Below, in pieces: positions 33,471 to 45,606 of a DNA stretch of 64,000 nt. Position 1 is the first letter of the stretch, and every line of letters begins with the position of its first letter. The notes beneath the pieces are model-generated. The model made no database searches, was not told the origin of the DNA, and saw only the letters and a list, made by a program, of their open reading frames with translations. Origin of the DNA: Humulus lupulus (lineage: Eukaryota > Streptophyta > Magnoliopsida > Rosales > Cannabaceae); contig NC_084795.1 of NCBI RefSeq assembly GCF_963169125.1, positions 96,777,411-96,841,410 of the forward strand. The letters run 5' to 3'. Both the position numbers and the translations under genes were made by a program.

Positions 33471-35360
33471 ATGCCTCAAAAGCCCAGTCAGAGAAAGAAA
33501 ATGGCTCCCAGGGATTCCACCACTCAGGATCCTGTCAATCCCGTTAACGAGCCTCAGGTGGAGGTTGGAGATCAACCTGATGCGGAGGATCCACAGGACG
33601 CTCACCAGGAGAAGATGGCATAAATTATTGCGAGGCCTGAGGCATTTGCTACAAAAATTGCCCTCCAGTGGGCGACTATGGAACGACAACGATGGGAGAT
33701 AGATGGGTAGGTCCAAAGGATGATCCAGAGGGAGCAAGAAGCTGACAAGAGGCACCAGGAGGCTGTTGTGGCCCTGGAAGTAGCTACCCAATTAGCCCGA
33801 ACTGAAGTTGAAGCTGCTGCTCAAGCGATGAGGGAGGCTCAGGCCAAAGTAGTAGGGATGCGAGACAACAGTAACAGGGAGTCTCAGGTGAAGTTTCGAA
33901 CCCCAAGGACCCTCTTAGAACCACTTTCCCAGAGACAGGATGAAGAGGCACAGCCCAAGACTGCCTCCTCCATGACTTAGAAGAATAACACTTCTTCTCG
34001 AAGTAAGAGTGTTACCAACCAAACGAAATGACACAAGAGAGGTAGGTTAAACATTTGAGAGGCATGACAGGAATGAAAATGGTGGCTCAAAGTTTCAATC
34101 ATGTAAAAGGAGAGGTTAGGGGGCATGATCTCACCGGCAAGAGCAAGGTGGACCTACCACCCCTATACCCTCAGTCTTGCAAAGGAAAGGAACCGATGAA
34201 CAACACCAATGTCGTGTTCGATAGGCTCGGGAAATATTCACAACCTCAGCATTTGAGGGAGGTCATCAACAGGAGAACCATCGCTTAAGAGGGGGTACCA
34301 GGGACGTCTACCCTACCTGGAGCAACGATCCCGCCAACAGTGCATACTCAAATAGATACCCTCACCATGACAAAGAAACATTCCGATATCGAAGTTGATC
34401 ATAGAAGTGGGAGTCCCTTCAGTGCCAAGATCCAAGTTGCTCAACCACCACCGAAGTACAAGACCCTGAAACTTCCAACGTACACTGGAAGGAGGACCCA
34501 GTGCGACACATTGGAAAGTTTGAGGATCAGATGAAGTTACTTGGTGTGGAGCATGATTATAGTGCAGGGTATTCCCTACCACTCTTTCTAACTCAGCTCA
34601 AGAATGGTATTGGAAAATTCAACCTGGATCCATCACTTCTTGGGAGCAGTTCAGGAAGGCTTTTTGCAAGGTCTTCAATGCCAAACGAATTTAACTAGTT
34701 TATGCCAATCAATTAGTTGACATCAAGCAAGAGAAGGATGAATACTTGAAGGGCTACATCCAAAGATTCATGAGAGAAGCAAACAGAGCATCCACAGTAG
34801 GAGATAAAGGGAAGTTCGTTGCCATCTCGGCAGAAATAATTTATCGTAGTCCCTTGTGGAATAGCATACACAGGAACCCCATCAACACCTTGCAGGAGTT
34901 CTTGGACCAAGCAGACAAATACTTGAAAGCTAGATGATGCTTACATGAAGGAAGAAAAAGGCATAAGCCATCCGACCACTATCAAGGCAGGAAAGAATTG
35001 CGCAAATCCTCAGGGCAACAATGGGGGCAACGGTAAGAAGAGGAGTACCTCATGGGCCAAGCAGAGTGGAAAAAAGAAGGGTAAGTTAGCACCAACTGAT
35101 AGACAGCCTAAGCATCAGCCCTACTAGCCCAGGTTCACCAACTCTACTGTCCTGACTACAAAAAGGGCTGAGATTTACTTGACAACATACCAGGAGGTAC
35201 CATACTGAAAGCCACCACCCTTACGCTCAGAAGTAAAGAGGGACAAGAACAATTTTTGTCGATTCCACAATGACTATGGGCACGACACAAACAAGTGCAA
35301 ACAATTGAAGGATGAGATAGAGTTTCTCCTTCAATCAATAAAACTCTCGCGGTACTGAGT
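33471..35360 (+). pseudogene. Tat2 gag
   Basis: Begins at an ATG (33471) colinear with the Tat1 gag start, with a stop at about 33621. 33720-33980 is an Ala/Glu/Gln-rich coiled-coil-like stretch (VALEVATQLARTEVEAAAQA). 34340-34940 holds the gag core (PPKYKTLKLPTYTG; LKGYIQRFMREANRAS). 35245-35330 reads FCRFHNDYGHDTNKCKQLKD, the Tat-type zinc finger with Cys, His and Cys kept. At least five frame changes or stops. Gag forms the virus-like particle in active elements. Confidence 0.8.
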
Positions 35361-35599
35361 CAAGACCAAAACCCCGAGTAGGAATCCAGAGTTCTTGAGG
35401 AAAATTAGTCCACCATTAGAGCCAGCGGCCGTGGAATTCACATTGGACACCATATGTGGGGGACCCCACGTAGCAGGCAATAGTAACAATGCTCGTGAGC
35501 GATATACAAGGACCCTATGAAATGAGGTAGGGGAGTTTTCCCACTGCATGGAAATCGTGGAGCGATCTCCAAAAAATCGAAGTATGAAAGTGAAACTCT

Positions 35600-36180
35600 C
35601 ACTTTTATGGAGGATGACGCCAGACACGTGAGGTACCCCCAAAGTGACCCTCTAGTCCTTACCATTCAAATCGTCAATGCCCGAGTGAAGAGATGCTTGG
35701 TGGATACGAGAAGCTCAATAGATATAATCTACAAATCATCCCTCAAGAAGATGAAGCTCACGGTCAACGACCTCACACCTTTTCCCAAGTGATATATGGG
35801 TTCACAGGGGAATGCCTAGCACCAACAGGAACTATCAAACTACCGGTCACTGTGGGGGATGCCCCTATCGGCTTACAACTTAGTTCTCGAGAAACCCCTC
35901 CTGATGGCATTACTCGTAGCAGTTTCAATCTGGCATCTGTCATTTAAGTTCCCCACAAGTGCAGGGCAAGGATGCATACAAGGTCACCAAAGGGAGGCAT
36001 GGGAATGCTATACCGCGTCGGTGGTCAAAGCCAATAAAGGACCTTGCGTAAACAACATGGTGGTGACCTATTGCGAAGGGAATGAAGGAACCGATGAGGC
36101 TATCAACATGGAAGTTGACATTGAAGGAAACACTCTATTGGAGTTGGGGGCTCCTTTTAACGAAGATTTTTTATTGTAAC
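35600..36180 (+). pseudogene. Tat2 aspartic protease
   Basis: Reads VKRCLVDTRSSIDIIYKSSL around 35684-35745. The active-site triplet of the family (Asp-Thr/Asn-Gly) is DTR here: Asp kept, Gly replaced by Arg. A frameshift near 35790 leads to YGFTGECLAPTGTIKLPV, then to the region that normally carries the GRP motif, and an acidic linker to 36180. Confidence 0.7.
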
Positions 36181-36329
36181 AAGTTTCCCAAAGCGAGGGA
36201 AACGACATCAATCCTCGCTTTGGGGATGGCATCATGGGAGTAAAACCAGTCGAACATCTTAACGAAGATCTACCAGACAAGGAGGATTCAACTAGAGTAA
36301 TCAAAGTCGGGAAGGAACTAAAGGTGGAA

Positions 36330-37205
36330 ATTTAGGCATGATTAGTAGAATTTTTGAAGAAGAACCAGGATGTCTTTGCTTGGTCACATAAGGACATGGT
36401 TGGAATTTCTCCATCCGTAATAAGCCATGTCCTGAAGGTGGACAAAAACTACCCACCAGTGCAACAAAAAAGGAGACTGCTTGACAAAGACTGATCTCAA
36501 GCCCTGAAGGAGGAGGTCGAGCGGATCAAGGAAAACAGCTTTATATAGGAGGCCTACTACCTAGACTGGGTATTGAATCCCGTGCTGGTCCCAAAACCAA
36601 ACAAGAAGTGGAGGACATGCATGGACTTCACAGATCTGAACAATGTTTGCCCCAAAGACTGCTTCCCACTACCCAGAATAGACCAACTAGTCGATGCAAC
36701 TATAGGACATGAAATACTCTCATTCATGGATGCATATTCTAGGTATAATCAGATAAGTATGCACCTTACCAACGAGGAACATACCAGCTTCCGAATAGAC
36801 AAGGGATTGTATTATTATAAGGTAATTCGGCTTGAAGAACGCAGGAGCCACCTACCAGCGTTTAGTGAATGGCATGTTCCGAGACTTGATCGACAAAAAT
36901 ACGAAGGTATATGTTGATGACATGTTGGTCAAGTCCAAAGAAGCTGGAGGGCATGTTCAAGACTTGGAGGAATGCTTTGTAATACTTAGAAAGTATTGCA
37001 TGAAGTTAAATCCTCTTAAGTGCTCGTTTGGAGTTAGTTTTGGTAAGTTTCTCGAATACATAGTCAATTCACGTGGAATCGAGGCTAACCCCGAGAAGAT
37101 CAAAGCATTGATCGACATGAAGTCACCTATCACAATCAAAGAAGTGCAAAGCTTAATAGGGAGTGTAGCTACCCTCAGTAGGTTCATATCGAAGTCTACG
37201 GACAA
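36330..37205 (+). pseudogene. Tat2 reverse transcriptase
   Basis: Near 36360 DVFAWSHKDMVG and later VLVPKPNKKWRTCMDFTDLN, FPLPRIDQLVDA, SFMDAYSRYNQI (first catalytic Asp) up to 36830. A one-base shift leads into 36832-37287 with NAGATYQRLVNGMF, VYVDDMLVKS (catalytic YVDD intact), FGKFLEYIVNSRGIEANPEK and the thumb. Stops at about 36335, 36496 and 36547. The best-kept domain of Tat2. Confidence 0.85.
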
Positions 37206-37800
37206 GTGTGTCCCCTTCTTTCACTTATTGAGGGGCAGCAAGAGATCCAATGGACCGAGGAATGTGAGAAAGCTTTCCAATCCTTGAAGGAGCATCTCTC
37301 TCAACCTCCCATCCTAGCAAATCCAGTAGATGGTGACGTACTATTCATCTATTTGGCAATCACCGAGCATTCAATTAGCATTGTTTTGGTGAAATAATAT
37401 AACAGTGTACAACACTCTGTGTACTATATCACCAAAAGGCTAGTAGGTGCGAGTCTAGGTATCCCCCTCTTGAAAAACTAGCCTACTGTTTAGTAATCTC
37501 CTCTCGAAAGATGCATCCATACATCCAACCTCACTCGATCTGAGTCATAACCGATCAACCGCTAGGAAATGTTCTTCAGAAACCAGAGGCCTCGAGAAAA
37601 TTACTCAAATGGGTAGTGGAGTTAGGACAGATTGATATCCGTTAACATTTGAGGACGGCGATAAAAGGACAAGCATTGGCAGACTTCATAGTTGAAGGTA
37701 CCAACCTTAAAGATTCTTCCTACCAGTCGAAGAATGGAGATACCGAGAAGGAAGGAGATACTCCCGTATGGAGGCTATATATGTAAGGAATGGTTCCTAG
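37206..37800 (+). pseudogene. Tat2 RNase H, cut by the copia element
   Basis: Starts IQWTEECEKAFQSLKEHLSQ and FIYLAITEHSISIVLV, the Ty3-type RNase H; the usual catalytic Asp in the 'YLA' region is not visible. The connector (LRTAIKGQALADF in shifted frames) leads to DTPVWRLYM near 37765, where the second RNase H would begin. Sequence is interrupted at 37800 by the copia LTR. The rest of Tat2 is outside the window. Confidence 0.7.
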
Positions 37801-39846
37801 TGTGCAGTGAAAATTGCACTAATGGTATACAACAAAAATTTTTGATAAACAATCTTTATATGAGGATCCTTTAATTTGCAATATGTTAATCAATATATAA
37901 TATGAATATGAAAAGTAATATGAAACTATTTACCTAGTATAGCCTATCAAGAATCCTTGAACCTTTTCGTATGCACTTCGATCTTCCTATCCTTGCTTGA
38001 GTATCCTTGCTTGAGTACTCACACTTAGATCTTCCAAGGCATTCTCTACACCTCAAGATGTGGGTGGGCACATAGAGAACAAGGATCAATTTTGTGAATC
38101 AAAAATATTCTCAACACATGAGACTTTTGATTATAGGCTAGAGAGAATAGGGTTTTCTTCTCTGTATAAAACTTGTCAAAACTTGTTGTTTCTATTTTCT
38201 GTCAAATAGAATATATAGACATTATTAACATAATAATAATAATGAAGAAAAATCAATCACCTTTATAATAATAATGATAATAGAAAAAAAAAATCTAACA
38301 TTCTATTTTAAAACCCCTTTTAAAATGTTTAAATAATTCATTAAAAATGAAAATGAAAAACCAATATCTGATAACATCAGATGTGTCACACACATAGAGC
38401 AATCCAAGCCCTATGCGTGTGGCCTATCCCTGAAAAATAAGATTTTGATTTTTCATGTGTTTTTACTTTTCATTAATTAATAATTAGATATTCAAATAAG
38501 GTATCATCTTTTTAAGGAAAAAAATAACAACTTAAATTTCAAATTTCAAAATTTGAATTTTCATCATCATCTTATTATGAATTAAATAAATATAATAATC
38601 AAAATCAATTTTGATTATCTATATTTATTTATTCACACGTAAATAAAATAATTGATTAAAATCAATTTATTTTATTTCTACACAATTTCAAAATTGCACA
38701 AATGCAATAATAAATTGTGCAACTTCAATTATCACATAATTGCACATTTATCCCGAAGAATAAATATTCTCTCAAATAGTTCATTCATAGTTTAACCATT
38801 GTATCAACTCTTACCTTCATTAGTGTTGATAGAGCCGCCCCGGGGACCTATGGACCAATATTTCCAAGTTCCAATAAATAAAATATTACTAACCAAAACT
38901 CTTTGATTCAATACTCATATTTATTAATCTCATGATTATTCCACTATAAATATGATAATGAACTCTTGAGAATTAAAGACATATATTTACTAAGTACTTT
39001 ATTGTAACCACAAAGTGGCCATTAATACAATCATTACATACAAATTAATCCTCTATTGATGATTCATAATTAAATGGGAATAAAATTACTGTTTTACCCT
39101 TTTAATTATAGCTTGATTCCTAGTGTACCATTGGCTTTACTACTGAAGGATAATTCATAATCAGATTATGAATTTGACGTCAATAACCTTTTCAGTTCCA
39201 AAAGCCAACCCAAAAGAGAATCATCATTCAATCTATAAGAAGGTATAGATTCAATATCTGTTAAACTATGTCCCCATCCATATACATCATTGAGTCCCCA
39301 AAACAATTGTTCTTAGCCTGATCATTTTGACAAACTGTAATGCATGAATCAAAGGATCAAGTAACATATATAGGAGTTCATAGTAACTTCAGGATTAAGA
39401 TTAGTTTGTATATGATCATCAGTTGATGTGTTTTATAATACTACGAAACAGTATTTAAACAAGTATTATTAAATCACTTTTGGTCCAGTTCTACATACTC
39501 TCAGCATGCAAAGTACCTCCACTAAAGTGTCTTGCTACACTAGTAACTCAGATCTAGGTCACATGTATTCATAATACTAGTGGACCGTACTATCAGTAAT
39601 TAATCTAAATATTCCATAACTTTATTTTACTGTGGACTATTTAAGTTCATTATCTCAATCTCGATCCTCTCATACCAATATAAGATTGAGACCACATAGA
39701 TGAACTTGGGAATTTTCTAATATTTAGTTAATAATAATAGCAATAATATAGCACATAAGCTACATATATACAATAGTTCAATTCATTTCTTTATTTCATT
39801 AAAACCATTTTCTACTACAATTTCTTTTAAGGCATAATTCCCAACA
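37801..39846 (-). repeat. 3' LTR of the copia element
   Basis: On the plus strand from TGTGCAGTG to ATTCCCAACA (minus strand TGTTGGGAATTATGCC start). About 2046 bp and very AT-rich at 38210-38710. The inner edge is firm from the PPT; the outer edge is set by the TG at 37801 and the end of Tat2 homology, and could be off by a few bases. Candidate TSD CCTAG at 37796-37800. No gene inside. Confidence 0.7.
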
Positions 39847-39862
39847 ATCTCCCACTTTCCCT
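39847..39862 (-). promoter_or_regulatory. Polypurine tract of the copia element
   Basis: AGGGAAAGTGGGAGAT on the minus strand, directly before the LTR start TGTTGGG. Confidence 0.85.
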
Positions 39863-41450
39863 AAAGAAAATGAGGCATTTCCCTTAACCCCATGCTTCTT
39901 ACATAACCCTGAAAAGATTTAATAGACAAAGTCTTTATGAACGGATCTGGAAGATTATCTTCGAAGGCAATCTTCAAGACAACTCTCCTCTGTTGACTAT
40001 CTCTCAGATCAAGCGATATTTCCTCTCGATGTGATTTACCCTCTTGTGACTTCTGGTTTCCTTTGAATTAGCTACTGCCCCACTGTTATCACAGTACAGA
40101 ATAAGTGGCTGATCCTAGAACAACTTCCAGATCAATATAGAACTTCTTGAGCCATACAACCTCTTTAGCTACTTCACATGCTTCTATGTACATAGTTTCC
40201 ATGGTGGAGTCTGCAATACTAGATTGTTTAATACTTCTCCAAACTACAACACCTTCTCCAAGTCTGAAAACTGATCCAAATGTTGACTTTTGACTATCTT
40301 TGTCTCATTGAAAATTAGAATCAGTGTGTCTAGTGGGGTTCAAGTCTACCTGAATACACAAGCATGTAATCTCTAGTATGCCTAAGATGCTTGAGAATAT
40401 TCATTAATGCTATCCAATGACTCAATCCAGGATTGGATTGATAACAGCTGACTATCCCTACTGCATAACATATATCAAGTCTAGTGCATAACATTGCATA
40501 CATTAGGCTGCCTATTGCAGAGGCATAGGGATATTGTCTCATGTCTTCCTCTTCTTGAAGTGTTTATGAACATTGTTCTTTAGACAATTTAACTCTTGAT
40601 CGAGTAGTCATAGTGCCCTTCTTGGAGTTTTGCATGCCAAAGCGTTCTAGCACTTTATCAATATAAGTTGCTTGAGACAGTACCAAAATTTTGTTCTTTC
40701 GATCTCTACAGATATGAATTCCCTAAACATATTTGACTTCTCCCAAATTTTTCTTTTGGAATTGCTCAGCTAATTTCTTTACTTGTGATAATGTTTCTAT
40801 GCCATTCCAAATTAGTAGAATATCATCAACGTAAGAACGAGGAATACCACAATCTAATCTTGATTTGTTTATAAACACAACGTTCATCAACGTTTTGTTC
40901 AAAACCAAACGTTTTGATTGTTTCATCAAATCTAAGATTCTAAGATCTCAATGTTTTTTAAGCCCATAAATATACTTAAGAAGCTTGCAAACTTTTTTCT
41001 CTTGACCTTTAACTTTGAACCCTTCTGGTTGAGACAAGTAAACGGTTTCGTCAAGATATCCATTCAAAAAAGTTATTTTAACATCCATTTTCCAACTCTC
41101 ATAATCCATGCATGCAGCTATTGATAAGAGTATGCGGATAGATTTGAGCATGGCCACATGTGAAAAAGTTTCTTCATAATCAACTTCTTCTTTCTGTGTG
41201 TTGCCCTTTGCTACTAGCCTTGCCTTGCAAGTCTCTACTTTCCCATCTGCTCCTTTTTACTTCTTGAATATCCATTTGCAACCAATAGGTTTAACATTTT
41301 CAGATGGATCTTCAAGAGTCCAGATAGAATTGGAATACATCGATTCCATTTCAAGGTCCATGGCGTTTATCCATTTTTCTTTGTCAGAATCTTCCATTGC
41401 ATCTCTATATGTCAATGGATAATCTTTGTTTGTGTCAGACACAAGCATCT
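39863..41450 (-). pseudogene. Copia reverse transcriptase and RNase H
   Basis: From right to left: 41448-41257 KWINAMDLEMESMYSN and GCKWIFKK (RT start); 41157-40948 MDVKITFLNGYLDETVYLSQ, then YIYGLKK; 40929-40723 SYVDDILLIWN with the catalytic YVDD kept; 40542-40330 PYASAIGSLMYAMLCTRLDI (start of the RNase H region). The RNase H body, 40330-39863, has several stops. Frameshifts occur between blocks. Confidence 0.85.
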
Positions 41451-41699
41451 GAACTTCATGTTCATAGTGTACTGGTTGTTGACCAACCCTCCCACTACGA
41501 CGAAGCTCTCTGTTGTTCTGACTAGAACTAGCGATATCCCCTGGTCATTTATCTCTTGCCATTGCTGGTGATTTGTCTTGTTTACTTAAGACCATTTCCT
41601 CAAGTATGGCTTTACTTTGAGGTTTGCAGTTATTTATATAGTCATGCTCCAAAAAAGTAGCATTTGTTGATACAAACGTTTTGTTATCTTTAGGACTAT

Positions 41700-42560
41700 A
41701 AATTATACCACCTTTTGTTTCTTAGGAATATCCCACAAACATGCACACTTCAGTGCGTGATTCCAACTTCTCAGTCTTTCCTTTAAGCATGTGTGCAGGA
41801 CAACCCCATATATGGAAATGGTGTAAACTAGGTTTAGTACCACTCCATAATTCCAATGGTGTTTTCTGAATAGACTTAGATGGAACAAAATTGAGTATGT
41901 ATAAAGCACATTTTATTGCATAACCCCAGAATGTCAAAGGCAATGATGAATAACTCATCATCGATCTAACCATATCTAATAATTCCATGTTGTTGTGGCG
42001 TTCCAGGTGCAGTGAGTTGGTATTGAATTCCATGCTCACGCAAATGGTCCTCAAATTCATAATCTAAGTACTCTCCACCTCGATCTGATCAAATTACTTT
42101 TAGTAATTTACCTAATTATTTTTCAGCTTCTGCTCGGAATTCCCTAAACTTATCATAGGTTTCAGATTTCCTTTGCATTAAGTACAAGTAACCATATCTT
42201 GAATAATCATCAATAAAAGTGAGGAAATATTCATAACCTCCTCTAGCTTGGAGATTTAGTGGACCACAAACGTTTGTATGTACAAGTTGGAGTGGTTCTG
42301 TGGCTCTTGAACCTTTAGCAAAGAAAGGTCTTTTGGTCATTTTCCCTTCTAGGCAGGATTCACTGACTAAGAGAGAACCAATAGATAGTTCTCTTAAAGG
42401 ACCATCCTTTGTAAGTCTATTAATTCTATCTAGACCAATATGTCCCAATCTTAAATTCCACAGATATGTTTCACTATCAAAATCTATCTTTTGTCTATTA
42501 ATAGATCTAGGATTTGCAGTTTTAAATAATTCAGAATTATAAACATGCTCGACGTTGGGC
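41700..42560 (-). pseudogene. Copia integrase
   Basis: 42448-42116 shows the zinc-domain end (LGHIGLDRINRL and a C-x-G-K motif), HTNVCGPLNL, where the first catalytic Asp of the family is replaced by Asn, and FIDDYSRYGYLYLM. SDRGGEY with the second Asp follows near 42085. The region of the catalytic Glu near 42000 carries a small deletion with a frame change. 42000-41722 continues MVRSMMSYSSLPLTFWGYAI to the C-terminal VGYS motif. It could not integrate DNA. Confidence 0.85.
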
Positions 42561-43203
42561 TCTAACTTGTAAAGTCCACCTTTAGACTTTGCATAACAAA
42601 TGTCAAAACCATATTTCGAAATAACAATTTAATTATTATTAAAAGAAATATTAAAACTTTTTTCATGCAATTTTGATAAGGAATTTAAATTTCTAGTAAA
42701 TCCAGGAATAAAATAAACATTGTCCAGCACAATAAATTTATTATTATTAAAATCTAGGCGAGCTTTTCCAACTTCAGTTGTCGAGAACTCCTAACCACTT
42801 CCAACTCTCATGGGTGCCTCTCCATCAGCCAGCTTCCTTGAAGTGCTAAGAATCTGCGAAGAAAAAAAAACATGGTTAGTGGCTCTGGAATCAACTATCC
42901 AAGATGATAAATCACTTTCCACTAAGAAAGATTCTAATACAAGTAAATGAAATTTACCATTCTTTTCGTCTTTTAGTTCAGCCAGGTACTTAGGACAATT
43001 CCTTTTATAATGACCATCAATTCCACAATGAAAACATGTTCCTTTCGGTGCTTTCTTTTTGGAGTTCTTTGCAGGATTATTCTTGTTGAAAGACTTTTTG
43101 GTCTTCTCTAGTTGTTTGTCCTTTTTCTTGTCCCTTCCTTGGCCACCCTTCCTCTCCTTTGAATTACCATTTGAAGAGGAAGGCTTGGTTTCAGCAACAT
43201 TTG
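42561..43203 (-). pseudogene. Copia gag finger and protease, cut by element C
   Basis: The minus strand at about 43050-43010 reads CFHCGIDGHYKRNC, a complete CCHC knuckle preceded by a Lys/Asn-rich stretch. The protease follows near 42895 with WIVDSRATNHV: the family triplet DSG is DSR here, so the Gly is lost. LDNVYFIPG-like residues near 42710 are the protease C-terminus. The insertion of element C at 43203/43204 removes the rest of gag. Confidence 0.8.
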
Positions 43204-45591
43204 TGTAACGCCCTTGTTAGCCATGACAGTCACACTACGCACTTTAAATAGTGCTTAACTCGGTAAACGAGTCATTAGCCATAAACATGCATCTAGGTGT
43301 GATTAGTGGGCCAGGGTGAAAATCTCGATCAAAAGGAATGGATATATTTCACTAAGAACATTAAACGGTACATGGGATCCCATAAAAGTGTTTACAAAGT
43401 TATTTACATTCCGCAATGGTCATTACAGTTCAAAAGTTACAATCCGCCGACCTAGTTCTGCTGAGAAACACCTTGTTCGTGATGGTTAAGCGGCCGCATA
43501 TTTACACGCCATCACCTATGCTCTTCACTCAAGGTTGGGTAAGCTTCTTTTTCACTTTACCTGCACCACATAGCACCCATGAGCCAAGGCTCAGCAAGAA
43601 AACATATTACCGCCTGTATACAATATAAATAAATGATCACGAAACCATTATGGGCTTCATCACTAATCAGATGATGACTATCAAGTCAATCTGGGGTCCT
43701 GTGCTCTAGATAGATAACTATTCAACCATTCTGGGGTCCTGCGCCCTGGATAGATGACTATTAAGTCTTTCTTGGGTCCCATGCCCTGAAAAGATGACTA
43801 ATGAGACATCATGGGGTCCTACGCCCTGAATAGATGACTAATAAGTCTTTCTGGGGTCCTGCGCCCTAAGCCATGTGACTATCAAGTCACCTGAGCCTTT
43901 TAGCCCTTGCTCTGAGTAACTAGTCATAGACTAGCCAAGCACTTTAGTTTTCTTTGACCAATAGGTCAATCAAGCATTTAATGCTCATGTTGATTAGACC
44001 TAATCATTTCGGCCTTCGTTTAACACGCTAGTGTCGCTCTTGACTCATAAGTTAATTCTGTACGACCAGCGCTCAATACTATTGCCAATGATGATTGATA
44101 AGTCAAAGCTTCATGACCAGTACTAACACCATTGTCATTTCTGACTAATAAGTCAGTGCCATTCACAAGTAAGCAATACTGCTGGGCATTTCCAATGCAA
44201 CCAATGTCCATATATAGATAGCACTCAACATGCTTCATCAATAATCATGCATGTCACATATTGGGTGCAGTATTCTTACCTTAGACTTGAGCATAAAATA
44301 AATAAAGAACAACCCTTGAGAACGATCCTGTCCTTAAGCCCTTAGTTGTCACCTAATCATAACAAAATATGAAATCCCATCAATAAAATGATTAATCAAA
44401 GATTCCTGGACCAAGTCCTAACCTTCGGGACCTCGAATCCTAGTAGACCAGGTAATAAAATCGACCCTAAGGCCTTTGGTTTGAGTTCCCACGATTAAAA
44501 CACAACTTTGGCCAAATCCGCCCTTAAGCGTCGCGGCCCCACACCCCTAACCCGCGGCCCACCTCTAAACAAGCTCTAGCCCCATTCAGCCTGCACCTCA
44601 CGTCGCGGCTCACCTCCTAGGCATCGCGGCCCTAACACCGATCAGCCTCTCCCCTCTTCTTCATTAAGCTTGGGCCACGACGCCCAAGAACAGGGCCACA
44701 ACCCGACCAAGAACTCAGCCAAAAACCTTTATTTTCCCATTTTAAATCACTCCATAACCTTATCCAAACATATCCAAATCCCAAAAACAAAGCTCCCAAT
44801 CATCTCAGAGACCCTAAACCATTAAAACCTGAGCCTCAAACAATTTAAAAACTCATCAACACATAAAATCCAATAAAAGCTTAGAAACTCAAAACCTCAA
44901 AACTTAAAGATTGGATTACCTCTGATTGAGTTGTTTCTCGCTAAATCCTCCAGTTCATAAGCTTTTAATCTTCCCTAGAATCGCTATAACTTGATCCTTG
45001 CTTGAATTCAAGTCCTAAAACTCATGTTTCCTTCGAAAATGCGATGAACGGTAAAAAAGGATAATGGGAGAAAGAGAAAAAGTGTTTTGAACGTATTTTC
45101 TTTCTGAAAGGTTACTTCGAGCTTAAGTAACCTCAAGTAAATACCAAAGCTCAGGGTCCCAAAAATTCTCCGAGGGTAAGATAGTAAAAATTCCCATAAT
45201 TTCCTCCTGATCTCACTAACTCTCAATATATCATCAAATAATCATTCTCATTACCAAATATCCCGGTAATTGACCCCGTTATGACAAAATCCCTAGCTTG
45301 CTTCCTAGGATCATCTCATGACGAATAGCTCAAACATATCCACATAATAATGTGGTCTCACCCATATATCACATCCACGCACACAAATATACAAATATGC
45401 CATCAACGGAAAAAATTACGAAAATGCCCTTTTAGTAAGAAGTGGGCCCACATGCATGCAATTAATATCATATAATAATATAACTCACATAATCATGTAT
45501 ATAATCACATAATCGCATATTAAATCATTTATGCCCATCCTGTCCCCCTAATTCAGGCACTAAGTCACATTAGGGAATTTGGGACGTTACA
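43204..45591 (-). repeat. 3' LTR of element C
   Basis: 2388 bp, TGTAACGCCCTTG to GGGACGTTACA on the plus strand. About five tandem units of roughly 45 bp around 'ctggggtcctgcgccctg' at 43675-43885. Conserved box at 43555-43603, and CCACAT-AATA-ATGTGG at 45340-45355. Confidence 0.92.
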
Positions 45592-45606
45592 ACTATCCCC
45601 TCCTTA
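45592..45606 (-). promoter_or_regulatory. Polypurine tract of element C
   Basis: TAAGGAGGGGATAGT on the minus strand, next to the LTR. Same core as in element A2. Confidence 0.88.

Larger units (their letters stand above)
37801..43203 (-). mobile_element. Ty1/copia element, 3' part, inserted in Tat2
   Basis: Minus-strand element with, from right to left, gag finger, protease, integrase, RT, RNase H, PPT and 3' LTR: the copia order (integrase before RT). It is cut in gag by element C at 43203, so its 5' LTR lies outside the window. Lineage within copia not determined. Confidence 0.85.

Noticed and set aside
43675..43885. CRISPR-like spaced repeats
   Set aside because: Repeat units are adjacent and imperfect, occur in both LTRs of a plant retrotransposon, and have no unique spacers of constant length.
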